From assembly GCA_028821235.1 (NCBI GenBank), contig JAPPGV010000014.1, forward strand, positions 1 through 64,000: 64,000 nucleotides of DNA, written 5' to 3'. The stretch is from a bacterium (lineage in GTDB: Bacteria > Actinomycetota > Acidimicrobiia > Spongiisociales > Spongiisociaceae). A program made the position numbers and the translations under genes. Positions 27,731 to 36,958 of the stretch are shown here, one piece after another. Position 1 is the first letter of the stretch. Every line of letters begins with the position of its first letter. The notes under the pieces were generated by a model that was not told where the DNA came from, searched no databases, and saw only the letters and a program-made list of their open reading frames with translations.

Positions 27731-30388
27731 CTACCCCTTCACGGAGGCCAGGTCCGGTCCGATGCCCACGTCGACGGTGAGCGGCACGTCCAATTCCACC
27801 ACCCCCTCCATCATCTCGCGCACGAGGTGGACGGTGGTCGCGACGGCGTCCTCCCGGACCTCGAAGACCAGCTCGTCGTGGATCTGAAGCAGCATGCGCG
27901 CCTCATCGGGCGCCAGGCGGCCGTCGAGTCCGATCATCGCCATCTTCATGACATCGGCGGCAGAACCCTGAACGGGTGCGTTCAGAGCCATCCGCTCCCC
28001 CATCTGGCGGGTCCGCCAGTTGCCCGACAACAGCTCGGGAAGGTACCGGCGACGCCCGAAGAGCGTGGTGGTGTAGCCGACCCTGCGGGCCTTCTGAACG
28101 ACCTCCCTGAGGTACTGGCGCACGTCGGGGAACTGCCGGAAGTAGGTGTCCATATGCTCCCGGGCTTCCGCCCGGCCGATCTTCAACCGGTCGGCGAGTC
28201 CGTACGCCTCCATCCCGTAGAGGAGGCCGAAGTTGACCGCCTTCGCCCGGCGCCTGGCATCGGCCGTGACCGTGTTGGCGGTGAGCCCGAACACTCGGGC
28301 CGCCGTCTCCGTGTGGATGTCGGCGCCTGCCTTGAAGGCGCCCAGCAGACCAGGATCCTTGGAGAGATGGGCCAGGATACGGAGCTCTATCTGCGAGTAG
28401 TCGGCCACCACGAACCGGAAGCCCTCCGCGGCCACGAAAGCCCTGCGGATGGTTCGGCCCAGCTCCGAGCGAACCGGAATGTTCTGGAGGTTGGGCCGAT
28501 CCGAGGAGAGCCGGCCGGTGGAAGCACCCGTCTGGTTGAACCGGGCGTGGATGCGCTGGTCGGGTCCGATCAGCGGCAGGTAGCCATTGACGTACGTGCT
28601 CCGGAGCTTCTCCACCTCCCGGTAACGAAGGACGAGCCCGACGATGGGGTGGGCGTCCTCGAGCTTCTGGAGCACGGACGCGTCGGTGCTGGGCGATCCC
28701 CGAGAGGTCTTCTTGACCACGGGTAGCCCGAGGTCGCCGAAGAGCACCTTTCCGAACTGCTGGCTGGACTTGATGTTGAAGGTCCGACCGGCCTGCTCGT
28801 ATATCTCGGTCTCCAGCCCGGCTAGGTCGGCTCCGAGATCGGCGCCCATCTCCTCTAGGTAGCCCCGGTCGACCCCGATCCCGTGCTGCTCCATCCGGGC
28901 CAGCACCCGTACCAGCGGAAGCTCCATCTCTCGTAGCAGCGTCACCTGATCCCGGTCCGCCAGTTCCGCCTCCATAACGTCCTGCAGGGCCCGAACCGCT
29001 ACCGCCCTGGCCCCGGCCGCCTCCAGGTCCGGTCCGCCCCCGAAGTCGAAGGCAGCCTGCCCGTCATCGTCCCCGCCGCTCTCGGTCGCGGTCAGGTCGA
29101 CCGCCAGGAAGCGGGAAGCCAGATCCTCCAGCTTCTCCGATCGACCGGCCGGGCCGATGATGTATCCCGCCAGTTCAGGATCGAAGCCCAGCCCTTCGAG
29201 CTCGTATCCGATCCGGTGCATCTCCTGTGCAAACTCCTTCGACTTGTAGGCCGAGTAGGGCAAGTCGGGATCGGCCAGAGCGGGCGCCAGGTGACCCAGG
29301 AGCGACACCGGCACGTAGAAAGCGGTCCCGGCCATGGCTCCAGACCCGCCGGACACCGGATCTTCGAGGCGGGGAACGGCCATCAGCCCGACCAACTCGC
29401 CCGAATCGTGAACGGGTTCCAGAGCCAGACCGGCCGCGCCTGCGAGCGTGGAGACCTCGGTCGCCGACCCGACCACCCGGACCTCCACCTCGATGGTCGA
29501 GTCCGCGGCCGGAGGGGTCTCTCCCTCCTGATCCCATAGGCGTTTCCATAGGGTGGCGAACTCCAAGCGGTCGAAGACCTCCCGTATCGACGGCCAATCC
29601 AGATCTCCCCGGCGGAGCCGGTCCTCATCGACCTCCAGATCCAGGTCATCCACCAGCGCCATCAGTTCGCGGTTCAGCAGAACCTGGTCCTGGTGGGTTG
29701 TGAGGTTGGTCCGCAGCCTGGGGGGGTAGCTCTCGAGATGCGAGAAGACCCCCTCCAGATCGTCGAACTGCGACAGGAGCCGGGCGGCGGTCTTCTCCCC
29801 CACCCCGGGGACGCCGGGCAGGTTGTCAGACGTGTCGCCCCGCAGGGCTGCGTAGTCCAGGTACTGCCCAGGCCGTACCCCGTACTTGCCCTCGACCCAC
29901 TCCGGATCGACCACCACGGTGTCGGAAATGCCCCGGAGGGTATAGACCACCCGCACGGTCGTGGACACCAGTTGGAAGCTGTCCCGGTCGCCCGTGACCA
30001 CCAGCACCTGCCACCCGAGGTCGGTGGCTCTCTTCACCAGCGAGGCGATCACGTCGTCGGCCTCGAAACCGGGGCGTTCCATCTGGGGAATATCCATTGC
30101 ATCCAGCACTTCGCGGATCAGAGGGAGCTGGCTACGGAACAGGTCCGGGGTCGACTCCCTCTGAGCCTTGTAGTCGGCGTAGCGCTCGGTGCGGAAGGTG
30201 GACCTCCCCACGTCCCAGGCCACCGCCATGCCGTCGGGGCGGTGCTCGCCGAGCAGCTTGATCAGCATCGACGTGAACCCGAACGCGGCATTGGTCACCT
30301 GACCGGTGCTGGTAGCGAGGTCGGGGGGAAGGGCGTAGAAGGCGCGGTAGGCAAGGCTGTGGCCATCCACGAGGGCCAGGGTGGGCAT
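27731..30388 (-). CDS. polA: DNA polymerase I (proofreading domain apparently inactive)
   Basis: Replicative-gap and repair polymerase of 885 residues. The N-terminal 5' nuclease domain (about 1-290) shows DGHSLAYRAFYALP and the acidic metal cluster (FEADDVIAS, VTGDRD). The middle domain keeps the exonuclease-like fold region but lacks the DxE metal motif (LALEPV in its place), so 3'-5' proofreading is probably absent, as in many Actinomycetota. The polymerase domain has DYSQIELR, the finger helix RRRAKAVNFGLLYGM and the palm HDELVFEV. Confidence 0.96.
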   Translation of the reverse strand: MPTLALVDGHSLAYRAFYALPPDLATSTGQVTNAAFGFTSMLIKLLGEHRPDGMAVAWDVGRSTFRTERYADYKAQRESTPDLFRSQLPLIREVLDAMDIPQMERPGFEADDVIASLVKRATDLGWQVLVVTGDRDSFQLVSTTVRVVYTLRGISDTVVVDPEWVEGKYGVRPGQYLDYAALRGDTSDNLPGVPGVGEKTAARLLSQFDDLEGVFSHLESYPPRLRTNLTTHQDQVLLNRELMALVDDLDLEVDEDRLRRGDLDWPSIREVFDRLEFATLWKRLWDQEGETPPAADSTIEVEVRVVGSATEVSTLAGAAGLALEPVHDSGELVGLMAVPRLEDPVSGGSGAMAGTAFYVPVSLLGHLAPALADPDLPYSAYKSKEFAQEMHRIGYELEGLGFDPELAGYIIGPAGRSEKLEDLASRFLAVDLTATESGGDDDGQAAFDFGGGPDLEAAGARAVAVRALQDVMEAELADRDQVTLLREMELPLVRVLARMEQHGIGVDRGYLEEMGADLGADLAGLETEIYEQAGRTFNIKSSQQFGKVLFGDLGLPVVKKTSRGSPSTDASVLQKLEDAHPIVGLVLRYREVEKLRSTYVNGYLPLIGPDQRIHARFNQTGASTGRLSSDRPNLQNIPVRSELGRTIRRAFVAAEGFRFVVADYSQIELRILAHLSKDPGLLGAFKAGADIHTETAARVFGLTANTVTADARRRAKAVNFGLLYGMEAYGLADRLKIGRAEAREHMDTYFRQFPDVRQYLREVVQKARRVGYTTTLFGRRRYLPELLSGNWRTRQMGERMALNAPVQGSAADVMKMAMIGLDGRLAPDEARMLLQIHDELVFEVREDAVATTVHLVREMMEGVVELDVPLTVDVGIGPDLASVKG

Positions 30389-30403
30389 GCGCTGATCGTA
30401 GCC

Positions 30404-30445
30404 TTAGTCTGTAGTTCGTAATCCGTAGTTGATAGTCCGATGTCC
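30404..30445 (+). repeat. Degenerate 7-nt tandem repeat, six units
   Basis: Six consecutive 7-mers beginning TTAGTCT, GTAGTTC and GTAATCC share the pattern NTAGTYN. It is the longest copy of the family in the window. It lies in the gap between the polA start and tRNA-Leu(CAA), possibly within the polA leader. Confidence 0.6.
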
Positions 30446-30499
30446 ACAAACTTCAGGACTCGACACGTAAACGAGCAATATCAACCAGCAACCGACCGG

Positions 30500-30583
30500 T
30501 ACCGGGAATGGGACTCGAACCCATACGCCCTTGCGGGCACCGGATTTTGAGTCCGGCGCGTCTACCAATTCCGCCATCCCGGC
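30500..30583 (-). tRNA. tRNA-Leu (CAA)
   Basis: An 84-nt class II tRNA. The acceptor arm GCCGGGA pairs with TCCCGGT (one G-U at the end). The anticodon stem CCGGA/TCCGG encloses loop CTCAAAA (anticodon CAA). The variable arm GCCCGCAAGGGC is the same as in tRNA-Leu(GAG) at 4057, and the T-loop is GGTTCGAGTCC. The 3' CCA is not fully encoded. Confidence 0.95.
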
Positions 30584-30733
30584 GAGGGAGCACGATCTTA
30601 CCCCGACGGCCCTACCTTGCGGATCGTATCCTCCTCATGGCCGGGTCCGCTCGCTAGCCTGCAGCTTCCGGACCGGGTGAGTTCGCCAACCCGCGATGCC
30701 CGCACGATCCGTCTTCGAGCACCGTCGCAGGTC

Positions 30734-32518
30734 ATGGATCAATCTCGTATACGCAACGTCGCGATCATCGCCCACATCGACCACGGCAAGTCGACGCTGG
30801 CTGATCGATTCCTGGAGATATGCGGGGCCGTCGAGGCCCGGCGCATGCGCGCCCAGTACCTCGACAACATGGAACTGGAGCGAGAGCGCGGTATCACCAT
30901 CAAACTCCAGAGCGTCCGACTCGAGTACGGTCCGTGGAGGATCAACCTGATCGACACGCCCGGCCATGTCGACTTCGGATACGAGGTGTCCCGGTCGTTG
31001 GCGGCCTGCGAGGGGGTGATCCTCCTGGTGGACGCCGCCCAGGGCATCGAGGCCCAGACCCTGGCCAACTGCACCCTGGCTATGGAGCACGATCTGGCCG
31101 TGGTGCCGGTTCTCAACAAAGTGGACCTGCCCGCCGCCGACCCCGACCGGGTGGCCGAGGAGATCGAACGGGTGCTGGGATTCCCGGCCGAAGAGGTGCT
31201 GGCGGTCTCGGCCAAGACCGGGGAGGGCGTCACCGCGCTCCTCGACGCGATCTGCCGGCGCGTGCCGCCCCCTGAGGACGATCCCGATGCCGAGTTGGCC
31301 GCCCTGGTGTTCGACTCCCATTTCGACACCTACCGTGGGGTCATCAGCTCGATCCGGATCGTGCGGGGCACGCTTCGCTCCGGCTCGCGGGTGCGTTTCA
31401 TGCAGACCGGCGCCGTCTACACCGTCCAGGAGATCGGCGTACGCACCCCGGCAGCCGTGCCCGTGGAGCAGCTGGGCCCCGGAGAGGTGGGATACCTGAT
31501 ATCGGGGGTCAAGAACACGGCGGAGGCCCGGCCCGGCGAGACCGTTACCGATGCCGACCGTCCCTCCGCCACTCCCCTACCGGGCTATCGCGAGCCCAAG
31601 CCCATGGTGTTCTGCGGGCTCTACCCGCTGGATGGGGACGAGTACCCCGAGCTGCGGGACGCCCTCGACCGGCTGCGCCTCAACGACTCCAGCTTCAGTT
31701 ATGAGCCGGAGACCTCCACGGCGCTCGGGTTCGGCTACCGGTGCGGCTTCCTGGGCCTGTTGCACATGGAGATCATCACCCAACGCCTCGAGCGCGAGTT
31801 CGCCCTCGACATCATCGCCACGAAGCCGTCGGTGGAGTACCGGGTGCGGACTGCGGCCGGGGACGAGCTACCGGTCGACAACCCCGCCAAGATGCCCCCC
31901 GCAGGAGAGGTGGTGGCCATCTCCGAGCCGATCCTGGCGGCCAGCATCATCAGCCCGGCCCGCTACACGGGACGCCTGATGGACCTCTGCCAGGGCCGCC
32001 GCGGGCGCATCAAGGGGATGGAGTACCTGTCTCCCGAGCGGGTGGAATTGCGTTACCGCGTCCCGCTGGCCGAGGTGGTGACCGACTTCTACGACCAGCT
32101 GAAGAGCCGGACCCGGGGTTACGCCAGCCTCGACTACGAGCCCGACGGGTACGAGGACGCCGACCTCGTGAAGGTGGACATCCTGCTGCATCACGACCCG
32201 GTCGACGCCTTCAGCGCCATCGTCCACCGGGAGGCCTCCTATCCCTACGGGCGCCGGATGACCGAGAAGCTCAGGGAGCTGATCCCCCGCCAGCAGTACG
32301 ACGTCCCCATCCAGGCCGCGATCGGCAGCCGGATCATCGCCCGGGAGACGGTGAAGGCCTACCGCAAGGACGTCACCGCCAAGCTCTACGGCGGAGATGT
32401 GACCCGCAAGCGCAAGCTGCTGGAGCGCCAGAAGGCGGGCAAGCGACGTATGAAGGCGATCGGCCGCGTCGACGTCCCGCCCGAGGCCTTCATCTCGGTG
32501 ATGAGGATGTCTTCCTAG
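30734..32518 (+). CDS. lepA: Elongation factor 4 (LepA)
   Basis: Ribosomal GTPase implicated in back-translocation and 30S biogenesis. The 594-residue product has the G1 motif AHIDHGKST, the switch RERGITIK, G3 DTPGHVDF, G4 NKVDLP, EF-G-like domains III and V, and the LepA-specific C-terminal domain ending after [14 protein letters not shown] 30734 gives the family N-terminus; the frame is open to 30617 but the extra residues are not conserved in type. The gene converges with trpA, and both stop codons lie in a heptad repeat. Confidence 0.96.
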   Translation: MDQSRIRNVAIIAHIDHGKSTLADRFLEICGAVEARRMRAQYLDNMELERERGITIKLQSVRLEYGPWRINLIDTPGHVDFGYEVSRSLAACEGVILLVDAAQGIEAQTLANCTLAMEHDLAVVPVLNKVDLPAADPDRVAEEIERVLGFPAEEVLAVSAKTGEGVTALLDAICRRVPPPEDDPDAELAALVFDSHFDTYRGVISSIRIVRGTLRSGSRVRFMQTGAVYTVQEIGVRTPAAVPVEQLGPGEVGYLISGVKNTAEARPGETVTDADRPSATPLPGYREPKPMVFCGLYPLDGDEYPELRDALDRLRLNDSSFSYEPETSTALGFGYRCGFLGLLHMEIITQRLEREFALDIIATKPSVEYRVRTAAGDELPVDNPAKMPPAGEVVAISEPILAASIISPARYTGRLMDLCQGRRGRIKGMEYLSPERVELRYRVPLAEVVTDFYDQLKSRTRGYASLDYEPDGYEDADLVKVDILLHHDPVDAFSAIVHREASYPYGRRMTEKLRELIPRQQYDVPIQAAIGSRIIARETVKAYRKDVTAKLYGGDVTRKRKLLERQKAGKRRMKAIGRVDVPPEAFISVMRMSS

Positions 32519-32549
32519 TCTCTACTTCCTAGCTCGCAACCAGCTAGGA
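32515..32549. terminator. Heptad repeat forming a hairpin between lepA and trpA
   Basis: Successive 7-mers from 32515 (CTAGTCT, CTACTTC, CTAGCTC and onward) include the lepA TAG stop and, on the other strand, the trpA TAG stop. Within them the arms TCCTAGCT (32527-32534) and AGCTAGGA (32542-32549) form a perfect 8-bp stem with a 7-nt loop. A bidirectional terminator is plausible, although there is no T-run. Confidence 0.5.
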
Positions 32550-33335
32550 GAGGGCGCCGGCCAGGGCGCGGGTAGCGGTGGCGATTTCCGGAATAGGGTC
32601 GTCCGATACCAGCGCCCTGCGCACCAGGGCGGACCCGACGATGATGCCGTCCACGTAGGGCGCCAGGGCGGCCGCCTGCTCGGGTGTCCCTATGCCCACT
32701 CCCATCACCAGGGGTGTCCCGGTCACCGCCCTGATCCGCGCTGCCAGACGGCGGGGGACGTCCGACACATCCTCCCGCTCCCCGGTCACCCCCATCGCTG
32801 CCACGCCGTAGATGAACACCGGGTCGCGGGCGGCGATCCTGGCGAGGCGCTCGTCATGGGTGGTGGGCGCGGCGAACAGCACCAGGCCGATCCCCGCTCC
32901 CTCGGTGGCCTCGATCACCGGCCCGGCCTCCTCGAGGGGGAGGTCGGCCACGATCAGGCCCGCGGCTCCTGCGTCGGCGGCTCGGCGGGCGAACTCGTGC
33001 GGGCCGACCCGGAACACCGGGTTGGCATAGGACATCGCCAGCGAGGGCCGGCCCGTGGCCTCCACTACCCGGCGGAGGACCTCGAACCCACCACCGAGCG
33101 TCATGCCCTGCTCGATCGCCCGCTGGCTCGCCACCTGGATGGTGGGTCCGTCCATGAGCGGGTCGCTGTACGGGATGCCGACCTCGAAGGCATCAGCCCC
33201 GGCTTCCGCCATCGCTACGAACGTCTCGACCGTCTCTCCCGGGCTGGGCAGTCCGGCGGTCATGAAGGGCAGGAAGGCGGTGCGACCCTCCCGCCGCACG
33301 TCGGCGAACAGCCTGTCGAGGCTCTCGCGGCTCAT
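32544..33335 (-). CDS. trpA: Tryptophan synthase alpha chain
   Basis: Cleaves indole-3-glycerol phosphate and passes indole to TrpB. The 263-residue TIM barrel shows the catalytic segment EVGIPYSDPLMDGPTIQ with the conserved acidic residues and the flexible loop GVAAMGVTGERED. It starts 4 nt after trpB ends and is last in a trpE-ygfZ-trpC-trpF-trpB-trpA unit. Confidence 0.96.
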   Translation of the reverse strand: MSRESLDRLFADVRREGRTAFLPFMTAGLPSPGETVETFVAMAEAGADAFEVGIPYSDPLMDGPTIQVASQRAIEQGMTLGGGFEVLRRVVEATGRPSLAMSYANPVFRVGPHEFARRAADAGAAGLIVADLPLEEAGPVIEATEGAGIGLVLFAAPTTHDERLARIAARDPVFIYGVAAMGVTGEREDVSDVPRRLAARIRAVTGTPLVMGVGIGTPEQAAALAPYVDGIIVGSALVRRALVSDDPIPEIATATRALAGALS

Positions 33336-33339
33336 CGGA

Positions 33340-34548
33340 TCACCTCATCCCGATCTTGGAGGCGATCATCTCGACGTCCTTGTCGCCGCGCCCCGAGAGG
33401 TTGATCAGGACCGTGCGGTCCCGCAACGCATCCGCCTCCCTGGCCACCCAGGCAATTGCATGGGCCGACTCGAGGGCGGGGATGATCCCCTCGGCGCGGG
33501 AGAGCAGGTCGACCCCACCCAGGGCCTCCTCGTCCGTTATGGACACGTAGCGGGCCAGGCCGGTGTCCGCGTAGTAGGCGTGCTCCGGACCGACCCCGGG
33601 GTAGTCGAGGCCCGCCGAGATGGAATGGGCCTCCAGTACCTGGCCCTCGTCGTCCTGGAGCATGTAGGTGCGGGCGCCGTGGAGGATGCCAGGTGAACCG
33701 GCCCCGATCGACGCGCCGTGCCGGCCGGTCTCGATCCCGTGACCCGCCGCCTCCACGCCGACGAGCTCCACCCCCTCCCGACCGGCGAACGGATAGAACA
33801 TGCCGATGGCGTTGGACCCTCCGCCCACGCAGGCGACCACCACGTCGGGCGTCTCCCCTTCGAGCTGGGCGATGCTCTCCTCCCCGATCACCTTCTGGAA
33901 CTCCCGGACGATCCACGGGAACGGATGCGGTCCCACGACCGAACCGATTATGTAATGAGTGGTCTCCACGGTGCGCACCCAGTCACGCATGGCCTCGTTC
34001 ACGGCGTCCTTCAGGGTTCCGGCCCCCGAGGTGACCGGGACCACGTCGGTCCCGAGCATGCGCATCCTCTGCACGTTGAGGGCCTGGCGTTCGATGTCCT
34101 TCTCGCCCATGTAGACCAGGCACTCCAGGCCGGCGTAGGCGGCTGCGGTGGCGGTGGCGACCCCGTGCTGGCCGGCGCCGGTCTCGGCGATCAGCCGGGA
34201 CTTGCCCATGCGGGTGGTGAGCAGCGCCTGGCCCAGGGCGTTGTTGATCTTGTGGGCGCCGGTGTGGGCCAGGTCCTCCCGCTTGAGGAGGACGCGCACC
34301 CCGATCTCGCGGGACAGGTGGTCCGCGCTCTGGAGCGGGGTGGGCCGGCCCGTGTAGGTGGCCAAGAGGTGATGGAACTCGCTGGTGAAGCCCGGGTCTA
34401 CCCACGCCTCTGCGAAGCCGGCGGCCAGCTGCTCGAGGGCCGGCATGAGGGTCTCGGGTGCGAACATCCCGCCGTACTCGCCGAACCTGCCCCGTTCGTC
34501 CGGCCGCTCCAGCCGCGGGCCGCGACCTGTCCCGGCAGCGACCATCAT
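33340..34548 (-). CDS. trpB: Tryptophan synthase beta chain
   Basis: PLP enzyme condensing indole and serine to tryptophan. The 402-residue product has the PLP lysine motif [11 protein letters not shown], the phosphate loop GGGSNAIG and [11 protein letters not shown] 34548 (with a second ATG at 34545) follows GGAGGAG and overlaps the trpF stop. The open frame extends further upstream but that is a trpF shadow. Classic trpB1 type, matching its pairing with trpA. Confidence 0.96.
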   Translation of the reverse strand: MMVAAGTGRGPRLERPDERGRFGEYGGMFAPETLMPALEQLAAGFAEAWVDPGFTSEFHHLLATYTGRPTPLQSADHLSREIGVRVLLKREDLAHTGAHKINNALGQALLTTRMGKSRLIAETGAGQHGVATATAAAYAGLECLVYMGEKDIERQALNVQRMRMLGTDVVPVTSGAGTLKDAVNEAMRDWVRTVETTHYIIGSVVGPHPFPWIVREFQKVIGEESIAQLEGETPDVVVACVGGGSNAIGMFYPFAGREGVELVGVEAAGHGIETGRHGASIGAGSPGILHGARTYMLQDDEGQVLEAHSISAGLDYPGVGPEHAYYADTGLARYVSITDEEALGGVDLLSRAEGIIPALESAHAIAWVAREADALRDRTVLINLSGRGDKDVEMIASKIGMR

Positions 34549-35159
34549 CGACTCTCCTCCACCCGCTTGGCGTTCCTGACAAAGCTGCGGATCCTGGCGG
34601 GATCCTTCACTCCAGGCGCTGACTCTAGGCCGGACGAGGCGTCTACACCCCATGGACGGTGGCGCGACACCGCATCGGCCACGTTCGAGGGGTCCAGACC
34701 GCCCGCCAGGACGTAGCGGCTGCCCGGCGGCGGGAGCCACTCCGGGGCGACCTGGCGGCCGGTCCCGCCGAGGCCATGCGGCGAGTAGCCGTCCAGGAGG
34801 GCGGTGTGTCCGGCAGGGATGGTCCCGAGGTCCACCGGACCTCGCATCCGGTGGGGCAGGAGCACGAAGGCCCCCGCGGCGGCCGCGGCCCGAGCGGCCT
34901 CGGGCGCGTGATCACCATAGGGCTGCACGCCGGCCGCGCCCACCCGGCCCAGGAGTTCCACGAGTTCGTGGGGACGGGCATCGACGGTGAGTATCAACGC
35001 GGGCACCCGCGACAGGGCGGCCAGGCGGGCGGCGGCATCCACGTGCACATACCGGGGGGTGCCCTGGATGAGATTCAGCCCCAGAGCATCGGCGCCGGCT
35101 GCGGCCGCCGCCTCCACGTCGTGGGCGGTGCGCATCCCGCAGACCTTCACCCAGGTCAT
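34545..35159 (-). CDS. trpF: Phosphoribosylanthranilate isomerase
   Basis: Amadori rearrangement step of tryptophan synthesis. The 204-residue barrel has the catalytic cysteine in VKVCGMR near the N-terminus, [14 protein letters not shown] and the phosphate motif [14 protein letters not shown]. Its stop overlaps trpB and its start overlaps trpC. Many Actinomycetota use bifunctional PriA and lack trpF, so a dedicated trpF is worth noting. Confidence 0.93.
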   Translation of the reverse strand: MTWVKVCGMRTAHDVEAAAAAGADALGLNLIQGTPRYVHVDAAARLAALSRVPALILTVDARPHELVELLGRVGAAGVQPYGDHAPEAARAAAAAGAFVLLPHRMRGPVDLGTIPAGHTALLDGYSPHGLGGTGRQVAPEWLPPPGSRYVLAGGLDPSNVADAVSRHRPWGVDASSGLESAPGVKDPARIRSFVRNAKRVEESR

Positions 35160-35923
35160 GCCAGCCCCCTGAGCCCGCAGATGGCGTGGGCCGGATCCGC
35201 CGACCTCGACAGGTACTCCCCCACCAGCAGCGCGTCGTAGCCCGCTGCTCTCAGCCGGGCGGCGTCCGCCGGGCCCTTCACACCGCTCTCGGCTATCCGT
35301 ATGTCGACGCCTTCCAGCAGCGGTGCGATCCGCTCCGATGTGGCCAGATCAACGTCGAAGGTCCGCAGGTCCCGGTTGTTGACCCCGATGACGGTGGCGC
35401 CCGCCTCCAGTGCCCGGCTCGCCTCCTCCCGGCTGTGGACCTCCACCAGGGCCGCCAGCCCCGCCTCCTCGGCGGCGCCCAGCAGCCGGGCGAGGAGAGC
35501 ATCGTCGAGGATCGCCACGATTAGCAGCACGGCATCGGCGCCCATGGCCCTGGCCTCCCAGACGTGGGCGGTGTCGAGCGTGAAGTCCTTCCGTAGCGCG
35601 GGCAGCGAAGTGGCGGACCGGGCCGCCCGGAGATCCTCGGAGCTGCCCATGAAGTGATCCGGCTCGGTCAGGACGGACATGGCAGATGCCCCGCCCGACT
35701 CGAAGGCCGCGGCCCGCTCGGAGGGATCCATCCCGGCATTGATCACCCCCTTAGATGGGGAGGCCCGCTTGAACTCGGCGATGACCGACAGGCCCGGGCC
35801 GGCCAGGGCGCCGGTGAAGTCCCGCGGCGGCGGCAGGCGCGCCACCGCTTCATGCAATTGATCCTGGCGCGCCCTCACCTCGGGCAGGCGGCGGCGGACC
35901 GAGGCAAGAACCTTGTCCAGCAT
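35156..35923 (-). CDS. trpC: Indole-3-glycerol phosphate synthase
   Basis: Ring-closure step of tryptophan synthesis. The 255-residue TIM barrel has EFKRASPSKG (catalytic lysine), LRKDFTLD, GVNNRDLRTF, AESGVKGPAD and the C-terminal LVGEYLSRS phosphate site. The ATG at 35923 gives family length. The stop overlaps the trpF start (ATGA). Confidence 0.95.
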   Translation of the reverse strand: MLDKVLASVRRRLPEVRARQDQLHEAVARLPPPRDFTGALAGPGLSVIAEFKRASPSKGVINAGMDPSERAAAFESGGASAMSVLTEPDHFMGSSEDLRAARSATSLPALRKDFTLDTAHVWEARAMGADAVLLIVAILDDALLARLLGAAEEAGLAALVEVHSREEASRALEAGATVIGVNNRDLRTFDVDLATSERIAPLLEGVDIRIAESGVKGPADAARLRAAGYDALLVGEYLSRSADPAHAICGLRGLA

Positions 35924-36016
35924 GGGGGCGAAGGCTACTCGCGGCCATGGCCTGTCAAGGCACACCCCGCGCTCGGACGCTATCAGCCGGCGCTGAGGTT
36001 CAGGCTGGCCGGAACC

Positions 36017-36958
36017 TCATCCGGGCGGCGCGGTCATCGGAAGACCGTGTACTTCAGCGTCGATCTCGGCGCCCTCCCAAGCCACGGTGATCCGGCTTCC
36101 CGGTAGGGCTTCGCGGCGGACCAGAGCCAGTGCGACCGGGGAGTGCAGTGCGGGACTCTCCCCCACCGTGGTGAGTTTCCCCACCGCCTTCCCCTCGAAA
36201 GAGAGCCCGGCCCCCACCGGCGGGACGGCCGGTCCGAGCATCCTTATCCCCCGTAGATGGCGGTTGACCCGGCCCCGGCTGTCGATGCGGGCCACCAACT
36301 CCTGCCCGAGGAAGCACCCCTTCGTGAACGAGACCGCCTCCGGAACCAGGCCGGTCTCCTGCGGTATGGTCTTCCCGTCCACGTCGACGCCCATCCTGGG
36401 TTCTCCGGCCTCGATCCGGAACGCGTCGACGACTCTTTCGCTGATCGGGACGGCGCCGAACTTCTCGAGCGCCTGCCGGTCCAGACCGGCGACCAGGCGC
36501 CGCCGCACCGGCCCCTCGCGCAGTTCCGCGGCCAGCACCCCGTCCTCATCCCGCCAACCGCCCGGCGCCGCGGGGATACGGGCGGCGGGCCCCCAGACGT
36601 CGTGGACCCGCCGGTCGTCCGGGCCGAACTCGACATCGACGCGCAGGCGCCAGCGCGAGAGCGAGGCGATGACCGCCGCCTGGCGGGCCGCGGCGGTGAT
36701 GATCCCCACCCGGTCCACGTCGCGCAGGACCCAGAGCAGGGCGTCCAGCTTCCCGCGGGGTTCCAGAAGGAACGACCTGGCCACCTGACCGGGGGCGAGC
36801 CCCTCTATGTCCTGGCTGAGGATGCCTTGCAGGTAGGAGACCGCATCCGGCCCGACCGCCCAGAACAGGCCGAGTGTGTCCGCCGCGAATCCCGCAACTC
36901 TGCGGGCATGGGCATACCCGGCCCTGAAGTCGCCGGACTCGCCGCTCAGGATGGTCAC
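36017..36958 (-). CDS. ygfZ: YgfZ/GcvT-fold folate-binding protein
   Basis: A 313-residue folate-binding aminomethyltransferase-fold protein of the YgfZ (IBA57-like) family, associated with iron-sulphur cluster assembly and repair. The diagnostic motif KGCFLGQE is at 213-220, followed by ARIDSRGRVNRHLRG and a C-terminal barrel. Its start overlaps the trpE stop (ATGA), and it is followed by trpC after 93 nt. Its position inside a trp operon is unusual. Confidence 0.92.
   Translation of the reverse strand: MTILSGESGDFRAGYAHARRVAGFAADTLGLFWAVGPDAVSYLQGILSQDIEGLAPGQVARSFLLEPRGKLDALLWVLRDVDRVGIITAAARQAAVIASLSRWRLRVDVEFGPDDRRVHDVWGPAARIPAAPGGWRDEDGVLAAELREGPVRRRLVAGLDRQALEKFGAVPISERVVDAFRIEAGEPRMGVDVDGKTIPQETGLVPEAVSFTKGCFLGQELVARIDSRGRVNRHLRGIRMLGPAVPPVGAGLSFEGKAVGKLTTVGESPALHSPVALALVRREALPGSRITVAWEGAEIDAEVHGLPMTAPPG

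Noticed and set aside
27731-30388. Loss of the DxE exonuclease motif in DNA polymerase I as a novelty
   Set aside because: Inactive proofreading domains are well known in polA of Actinomycetota and other phyla, so this is annotated but not proposed as new.
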